Assembly (NCBI GenBank): GCA_965549355.1
Contig: CBEVGD010000005.1
Coordinates: forward strand, 1 to 32,558
Length of the DNA: 32,558 bases
Direction of reading: 5' to 3'
From: M55B120 sp965549355
GTDB taxonomy: Bacteria; Actinomycetota; Humimicrobiia; Humimicrobiales; Humimicrobiaceae
Part shown: positions 32,524-32,558 of the stretch, in pieces
Layout: the number at the start of each line of letters is the position of its first letter
Position numbering within the stretch: the first letter of the stretch is position 1
Made by a program: the position numbers and the translations under genes
Notes under the pieces: generated by a model
What the model was told of the DNA's origin: nothing
Database searches by the model: none
Seen by the model: only the letters and a program-made list of their open reading frames with translations

Positions 32524-32558
32524 ATGTCTTTGTACAAAGAAAGCTTTATAGAGGAACT
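32524..32558 (+). CDS. start of an unidentified gene (cut by window end)
   Basis: ATG with TATGGGGG 12 bases upstream, reading MSLYKESFIEE before the window ends. It follows the ThDP gene by 84 bases on the same strand, so it probably belongs to the same operon. Too short to identify. Confidence 0.5.
   Translation, partial: MSLYKESFIEE

Overview
The window is chromosomal DNA from an uncultured bacterium, probably anaerobic, with moderate to low GC. Bacterial identity rests on a murein lytic transglycosylase, a DgkA/UdpK-type lipid kinase, lipoprotein signal peptides, Shine-Dalgarno sites, and several promoters close to TTGACA-N16..18-TATAAT. Two features point to an unusual lineage: the type IA topoisomerase is of the archaeal type, and codon use in many genes favours ATA and AGG. 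The leuB product has the motif pattern I recall from actinobacterial LeuB. A deep-branching anaerobic lineage (a basal Actinomycetota class, or Atribacterota) would fit, but the sequence alone does not decide.

Region 1 (1-9.9 kb) is mostly central metabolism. It holds a membrane lipoprotein overlapping the class I fumarase beta subunit, an MFS transporter with a PadR regulator, the fumarase alpha subunit on the opposite strand overlapping an archaeal-type topA, and then a compact nadA-nadB-nadC operon for de novo NAD synthesis from aspartate.

Region 2 (9.9-16.2 kb) is accessory in character. A DUF1854 protein sits directly behind an ABC exporter that carries an N-terminal extension and a zinc ribbon. 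Then come a Gfo/Idh/MocA sugar-type dehydrogenase, a methyltransferase bracketed by a short direct repeat, and a PEBP-family protein with a near-consensus promoter and a palindrome at its start site.

Region 3 (16.2-26.5 kb) carries an orphan leuB, a dgkA-like kinase, an XRE regulator with an eight-segment membrane protein, a patatin-like lipase, a large TPR-transglycosylase lipoprotein, and a three-gene block on the minus strand (radical SAM protein, polyprenyl synthase, AEC carrier) that suggests prenyl-lipid chemistry.

Region 4 (26.7 kb to the end) looks like a carbohydrate or polyol catabolic locus. It contains a ThuA-like protein, an IclR regulator, a CoA-acylating methylmalonate-semialdehyde dehydrogenase, a small ferritin-like protein, a thiamine-diphosphate enzyme resembling IolD, and the start of one more gene. 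MmsA/IolA plus an IolD-like enzyme recalls myo-inositol breakdown, but no other iol gene is visible.

The clearest structure outside genes is a short repeat (core GGAGCCTGTCCGAGAA) present three times, each time at the 3' end of a protein gene. No tRNA, rRNA, CRISPR array or complete insertion sequence was seen.
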